A stretch of 10,668 nucleotides of DNA. Source: Betaproteobacteria bacterium. Its GTDB lineage: Bacteria > Pseudomonadota > Gammaproteobacteria > Burkholderiales > Burkholderiaceae. The notes beneath the pieces are model-generated. The model searched no databases, was not told the origin of the DNA, and was given only the letters and a program-made list of their open reading frames with translations. The DNA lies in assembly GCA_018969885.1 (NCBI GenBank), contig JAGWXN010000098.1:1-10668 (forward strand), written 5' to 3'. Of this stretch, positions 7,032 through 10,668 are shown piece by piece. Both the position numbers and the translations under genes were made by a program. Within the stretch, counting starts at the first letter, position 1; each line of letters starts with the position of its first letter.

Positions 7032-8189
7032 GTGACGACGAATCGAGTCGAGGGCTTCTGTGCTCCAGGATTCGAAGCCGTGAAGGCGGTTTTCGAAGCT
7101 AATTTTTCCGAGCGTGGCGAGGTTGGGGCTTCGCTGGCGATTGCCGTGCGTGGCAAGCCAATGGTGGATCTGTGGGGCGGTATCGCCGACGTCCAAAGCG
7201 GTCGCGCCTGGGAATCGGACACGCTCGTCTGCATGATGTCGGTGGCCAAAGGCATTGTCGCGCTCCTTGTGCATCGACTTGCCGGGCTGGGCGTCATTCA
7301 TCTGGACGATCCGATTGCACGATGGTGGCCTGAATTCGCCGCCGCGGGAAAGGCGCAAATCACCCTGCGACAGGTCCTCGCACACGTTGCGGGGCTACCC
7401 TACGCCGATGATCTGCCGCGCGGTTCGCTCTACGACTGGGTGCGCGTCACCACTGCGCTCGCCGCACAGAAACCCGCCTTCGTGCCGGGCGAGGTACGCT
7501 GTTACCACAGCGCCACCATGGGCTTCATCGCAGGAGAAGTTCTGCGCAGGGCGACGGGCTCTTCCATCAACGAACTGTTGCAGGCCGAGCTCTGCGGGCC
7601 TCTGGGCATTGATTTCCGGATCGGACTGACCGTTGCCGAGCAGACCCGATGCGCAACCATGATCCCCTCACCTGGCAACATTCTGGACATTGCCCGCTCC
7701 AGGCCCGATTCGCTGTTTGGCCGGATGTGGTACCCGATCGCAGACGATGAAGACTTCAACAGCCGTGCTTGGCGAAGCTCGCTCATCCCCTCGGCTAACG
7801 GCCACGGCACGGCACGCGGCGTGGCCCGACTCTACAGCGTGGTGGCAAGTGAGCTTGCCTTCGGCGACCCGGGTCCGGTCGAGCCCGTGGCGCTTCGCGC
7901 CGGAATCGCCGAACAATGGGCAGGCCGCGAGCACAGCACCGGCATGTTCTGGCGGCAAGGCCTTGGGTTCTTTTTGAATTGGCCACCCAATCGGCCAATG
8001 GGTCCGAATCCTGCAACATTTGGCCACTCGGGGGCGGGGGGCGCCCAGGGCTTCGGCGATCCCGACAGCGGTCTGGGGTTCTGCTACGCACCCAACCGTA
8101 TGCACAGCGGCATCGACATCGGACCGCGCGCGACGCCGCTCATCGAAGCAACGTTCGCTTGCCTGACGCGACTGAAGTCAGGGGAGTAG
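7032..8189 (+). CDS. Serine hydrolase, class C beta-lactamase fold (family VIII esterase-like)
   Basis: A 385-residue cytoplasmic serine hydrolase (Pfam Beta-lactamase, PF00144) with no signal peptide. The nucleophile motif SxxK is S70-V-A-K73 in MMSVAKGIVALLV. The tyrosine motif is Y158-H-S, in place of the class C YxN. The third motif is H332-S-G in FGHSGAGGAQGFGDP, in place of KTG. This combination, with the GKAQITLRQVLAHVAGLPY region typical of the family, points to an esterase, amidase or transacylase rather than a true beta-lactamase. The GTG start comes directly after the ATPase TAA, with GGAG (7022-7025) 6 bases upstream, so the gene is translationally coupled to the importer. By context it probably acts on the imported compound by hydrolysing an ester, lactone or amide, but no substrate can be deduced. 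Relatives include EstB and 6-aminohexanoate-dimer hydrolase. Confidence 0.9.
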   Translation: MTTNRVEGFCAPGFEAVKAVFEANFSERGEVGASLAIAVRGKPMVDLWGGIADVQSGRAWESDTLVCMMSVAKGIVALLVHRLAGLGVIHLDDPIARWWPEFAAAGKAQITLRQVLAHVAGLPYADDLPRGSLYDWVRVTTALAAQKPAFVPGEVRCYHSATMGFIAGEVLRRATGSSINELLQAELCGPLGIDFRIGLTVAEQTRCATMIPSPGNILDIARSRPDSLFGRMWYPIADDEDFNSRAWRSSLIPSANGHGTARGVARLYSVVASELAFGDPGPVEPVALRAGIAEQWAGREHSTGMFWRQGLGFFLNWPPNRPMGPNPATFGHSGAGGAQGFGDPDSGLGFCYAPNRMHSGIDIGPRATPLIEATFACLTRLKSGE

Positions 8190-8203
8190 AGAAAGGAGCC
8201 ACG

Positions 8204-9250
8204 GTGCTTCGCGAACGCATTGAAGGAAAATGGATCGACTGTTTCGCCGAGGTGTTCACACGCTGCGGCGTGGGCGCGGGCGATGCAGTGGCGATCCTGT
8301 CCGAAACACAGTCCCGACAGATCAATGTCGAGCTGGCTGAACTGGCCCTGCTGTCGATCAAGGCGCGGGCCTTTCACATCATGCTCCCAAGCCCCCGCCT
8401 CAACGCTCCGGCGCCAGTGCGCTCGACTGGCGCAAGCGATGCACTGCAGCGCCTGCAGCCGGTGATATCGGCTCTCGCCGCCTCGACGCTCGTCGTCGAC
8501 CTCACCGTCGAGGGCCTGCTCCATGCAACCGAACTGCCCGACATCCTGAAGGGCGGCGCCCGCCTTCTCATGGTGTCCAACGAGCATCCCGAGACACTCG
8601 AGCGGCTCATGCCTTCGCCCGCGCTCGAACCCAAGGTGAAGCTTGGCATGCGCATGTTGAAGGAGGCGCGCGCCATGCATGTCCAGTCTGACGCGGGCAC
8701 CGATTTGAGGGTATCGCTCGCGGGCGCCCGGGTGGGCGGCGTCTGGGGCTATTCCACCCGTCCTGGATCCGTCACTCACTGGCCAGGCGGGCTCTGCCTC
8801 GCATTCCCTGCGGCATCGTCGGTGAACGGGGTGCTCGTGATGGCGCCAGGCGATGTCAACCTCACGTTCAAGCGCTACCTCACCGACAGCGTTCGCCTGG
8901 TCATTGAAAACGATCATGTCACAGACATCGACGGGCACGGAACCGATGCGGACATGATGCGCGGCTACTTCGAGGCCTGGGGCGATCGCGAAGCCTATGC
9001 GGTCTCGCATGTAGGCTGGGGCATGAATCCGGCCGCGCGATGGGATGCCATGACCTTCTACGACCGGCGTGACTTCAACGGCACCGAGCTTCGCGCCTTC
9101 GCAGGCAACTTCCTCTATTCCACCGGGGCCAACGAAGTGGCTGGCCGCCACACGTCGGGACACTTTGATCTGCCGGTCCGGGGCTGTACGATCCGGCTGG
9201 ATGGGCGCGCCATCATCGAGCGCGGCCGCCTGCTGGGTGACCTTGCGTGA
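8204..9250 (+). CDS. 2,5-dihydroxypyridine 5,6-dioxygenase (NicX)-like, Fe(II)-dependent ring-cleavage enzyme
   Basis: A 348-residue protein resembling NicX of the nicotinate pathway (about 350 residues), which opens 2,5-dihydroxypyridine to N-formylmaleamate. Compared with the Pseudomonas putida protein from memory, matching blocks are KEARAMHVQSDAGTDL, HWPGGLCLAFP, APGDVNLTFKRY, AVSHVGWGMNPAARWDAM, RAFAGNFLYSTG and HFDLPVRGC. The likely iron ligands H269, H320 and D322 line up with NicX H265, H318 and D320, and H107 with a conserved active-site His. The same fold occurs in M29-type aminopeptidases, but the matches above are specific to the dioxygenase branch. GTG 8204 is chosen because AAAGGAG (8192-8198) precedes it by 5 bases. 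The frame is open back to 7916 only over the hydrolase gene. No NicC, NicD, NicE or NicF homologue is nearby, so the true substrate may be a different hydroxylated N-heterocycle (inference). Confidence 0.82.
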   Translation: MLRERIEGKWIDCFAEVFTRCGVGAGDAVAILSETQSRQINVELAELALLSIKARAFHIMLPSPRLNAPAPVRSTGASDALQRLQPVISALAASTLVVDLTVEGLLHATELPDILKGGARLLMVSNEHPETLERLMPSPALEPKVKLGMRMLKEARAMHVQSDAGTDLRVSLAGARVGGVWGYSTRPGSVTHWPGGLCLAFPAASSVNGVLVMAPGDVNLTFKRYLTDSVRLVIENDHVTDIDGHGTDADMMRGYFEAWGDREAYAVSHVGWGMNPAARWDAMTFYDRRDFNGTELRAFAGNFLYSTGANEVAGRHTSGHFDLPVRGCTIRLDGRAIIERGRLLGDLA

Positions 9251-9360
9251 GGAGACATTGGCCGGCCTCCAGCCCACGGCTAAGCGGTGACCGCACGCTT
9301 TCGCAACGCCCCATCGCTCACTCACGCACCGCTCACTCACCGATTCCCTGACAGAGCCTC
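9251..9360. promoter_or_regulatory. Intergenic region with 11-bp direct repeat upstream of the acyl-CoA dehydrogenase
   Basis: This 110-base gap is the largest inside the right half and probably holds a promoter or regulator site for the dehydrogenase. CGCTCACTCAC occurs twice (9315-9325 and 9330-9340), separated by 4 bases, a 15-base period. A short hairpin is possible at 9282-9300 (7 pairs, one bulged G, loop ACCG), but only three T's end it, so it would be a weak terminator. No clear -35/-10 pair was found. Confidence 0.35.
9315..9340. repeat. Direct repeat CGCTCACTCAC x2, 15-base period
   Basis: Two perfect 11-base copies are separated by GCAC. The copies end 20 bases before the dehydrogenase ATG. 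They could be a tandem regulator-binding site or a chance low-complexity duplication; the sequence alone does not decide. Confidence 0.6.
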
Positions 9361-10539
9361 ATGAACGCCCGAACCGACCACGCCTCCGCCCTGCCGCCCC
9401 TGCGAGTACCGCGCACACTTTATGACGCCGACCATGAAGCTTTCCGGCAGATGGTCAGGCGCTTCTACGAGGCCGAGCTGGTGCCAGGCATGGCTGACTG
9501 GGAAGACCAGGGGATGGTGCCCAAATCGATCTGGAAGCGCTTTGGTGACGTTGGCATTCTCGGCGCCGGGATTCCCGAAGCCTATGGCGGCTCAGGCGAT
9601 GATTTCCGGTTCCTCGCGGTTGCCACCGAAGAGCACGCCCGCGTGGGTCTGGCTGCGCCCGCGTTCGAACTTCACACCGGGATCGTTGCGCCCTATCTGG
9701 TCCATCACGGCACCGATGAACAAAAGCAGCACTGGCTTCCCCTGCTCGCGTCGGGCGAAGCCGTTGCCTCGATCGGCATGACCGAGCCTTCATCCGGCAG
9801 CGACCTGGCGGGGGTGCGCACCACTGCGGTTCGCGATGGTGACGCCTACATCATCAACGGCTCGAAAATCTTCATCACCAATGGCATCGTCGGCGACCTG
9901 ATCGTGCTGGTGACCAAGACTGACCCGGCACGCAAATCCAAAGGCGTATCGCTCTTTCTGGTTGACACCTCGCTGCCCGGCTATCGCAAAAGCCGAAACC
10001 TCAAAAAGCTGGGCAACAAGGCGCAGGACACTGCTGAACTCTTTTTCGACAATGTCCGCGTACCGGCCTCCAGCATGCTGGGCGAAGAGCACGGCGGCTG
10101 GAAAGTGCTCATGTCGGAACTGGTGCAGGAACGCATTCTGGTCGCAGTGCGGGCTGCGTCCACCTGCGAGGCCGCGCTCGAGGCCACGATCCGCTATGCC
10201 AAAGACCGGAAAGCTTTCGGCCAGTCGGTGTTCGATTTTCAGAACACGCGTTTCCAGCTCGCGAGCTGCGCCACCAAAACCCAGGCGCTCAGAATCTTCA
10301 CCGACCGTTGCATCGAGCTTCATGTTCGGGGCGAGCTCGACATGCACACCGCCGCGATGGCAAAGCTCTATTCCACCGAGGTGCAGGATGAAGTGCTCGA
10401 CGCCTGTCTGCAGCTCCATGGCGGCAACGGCTACATGTGGGAATACCCGATCGCCCGGATGTGGGCCGATGCGCGGGTTCATCGCATCTATGCTGGGACC
10501 AATGAAATCATGCGAGAAATCATCGGGCGAGCGCTCTAG
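9361..10539 (+). CDS. Acyl-CoA dehydrogenase family protein (long-chain/isovaleryl-type active site)
   Basis: A 392-residue FAD enzyme with the complete three-domain acyl-CoA dehydrogenase layout; it forms an alpha,beta double bond in an acyl-CoA and passes electrons to ETF. The flavin/substrate motif MTEPSSGSDLAGVRTTA starts at 140. The middle beta domain holds KGVSLFLVDTSLPGY and KLGNKAQDTAELFFDNVRVP. The C-terminal helices carry DRKAFGQ (R283, F286, G287), LQLHGGNGY (H353-G355) and IYAGTNEIMREIIGRAL. The position of the medium-chain catalytic Glu is A378, so the base is expected to be E257 in LVQERILVA, as in long-chain and isovaleryl-CoA dehydrogenases. The ATG has only a weak ribosome site (ACAGAG, 9350-9355). 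It lies 110 bases after the NicX-like gene and may be transcribed separately. Substrate chain cannot be assigned; a branched or short dicarboxylic acyl-CoA is possible. Confidence 0.93.
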   Translation: MNARTDHASALPPLRVPRTLYDADHEAFRQMVRRFYEAELVPGMADWEDQGMVPKSIWKRFGDVGILGAGIPEAYGGSGDDFRFLAVATEEHARVGLAAPAFELHTGIVAPYLVHHGTDEQKQHWLPLLASGEAVASIGMTEPSSGSDLAGVRTTAVRDGDAYIINGSKIFITNGIVGDLIVLVTKTDPARKSKGVSLFLVDTSLPGYRKSRNLKKLGNKAQDTAELFFDNVRVPASSMLGEEHGGWKVLMSELVQERILVAVRAASTCEAALEATIRYAKDRKAFGQSVFDFQNTRFQLASCATKTQALRIFTDRCIELHVRGELDMHTAAMAKLYSTEVQDEVLDACLQLHGGNGYMWEYPIARMWADARVHRIYAGTNEIMREIIGRAL

Positions 10540-10668
10540 GTCCCGTTCACGTCAACGACAGACTTGTCTCCGGTGTCTTGGTACTGATCACCTTCGCCAT
10601 GCCAGCGATCCGCCGCGGCAGCAACGGCAGACGCCGCCTCCACCATTCAGCCCACGCGCCCTCTTTCT
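10540..10668. other. Unresolved right edge; possible 3' end of a convergent gene
   Basis: These 129 bases follow the dehydrogenase stop. On the minus strand a frame is open from the window edge to a TGA at 10547-10549 (about 40 codons, ending KTPETSLSLT). A second minus frame begins with an ATG at 10646 and ends at 10536-10538, inside the dehydrogenase stop region. One plus-strand frame is also open to the edge. None has a motif I recognise, so I do not call a gene. A convergent gene whose 5' part lies outside the window is the most natural reading. No terminator hairpin with a T run was found. Confidence 0.25.

Noticed and set aside
8084..9340. Open frame of about 418 codons antisense to the NicX-like gene
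   Set aside because: The sense protein matches NicX over its length with conserved iron ligands; the antisense product shows no recognisable motif.
10536..10668. A small minus-strand gene starting at ATG 10646 (36 codons)
   Set aside because: Low-complexity Ala-rich product, no motif, overlap with the dehydrogenase stop, and competing open frames in the same short stretch.
1..10668. Defence system, CRISPR array, phage or insertion-sequence content
   Set aside because: No direct-repeat array, transposase, integrase, toxin-antitoxin or nuclease signature was seen. All long frames are transport or catabolic enzymes.

Overview
The window is a GC-rich stretch of a bacterial chromosome that codes almost throughout for uptake and breakdown of organic compounds. 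I see no mobile element, RNA gene, CRISPR array or phage gene. A Bug/TctC-type periplasmic binding protein, a split UxaA-type dehydratase and tightly packed ABC-transporter operons suggest a metabolically versatile proteobacterium. Burkholderiales is my best guess, but that is inference from gene content, because no taxonomic marker is present.

Left edge (1-682): the first 195 codons of an SsuC/TauC-type ABC permease run leftward off the window. A 96-base divergent intergenic region separates it from the rightward genes. Positions 683-2108 hold a two-gene UxaA-family lyase: a small SAF-domain subunit overlapping a large catalytic subunit by 20 bases. This resembles split altronate/galactarate dehydratases or sulfolactate sulfo-lyase SuyAB.

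Centre (2109-9250): after a 138-base gap come seven closely packed genes that look like one transcription unit. They are a Bug-type solute receptor, a complete ABC importer of the polyamine/Fe3+ type (Tat-like binding protein, two permeases, ATPase), a class C beta-lactamase-fold serine hydrolase, and a homologue of 2,5-dihydroxypyridine 5,6-dioxygenase (NicX) with its presumed Fe(II) ligands intact. The two permeases overlap by 4 bases, as do the second permease and the ATPase. The hydrolase starts at the base after the ATPase stop codon.

Right edge (9251-10668): a 110-base gap with an 11-bp direct repeat precedes an acyl-CoA dehydrogenase. The last 129 bases are unresolved.

Working model (inference): the ABC importer brings in a small, possibly N-heterocyclic or amide-bearing compound. 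The serine hydrolase trims an ester or amide, the NicX-like enzyme opens a ring, and the dehydratase and acyl-CoA dehydrogenase process products. The usual nicotinate-pathway partners of NicX (NicC, NicD, NicE, NicF) are not here, so the substrate is probably not simply nicotinate. No regulator gene is in the window. Seven of the eleven confidently called genes use GTG or TTG starts.
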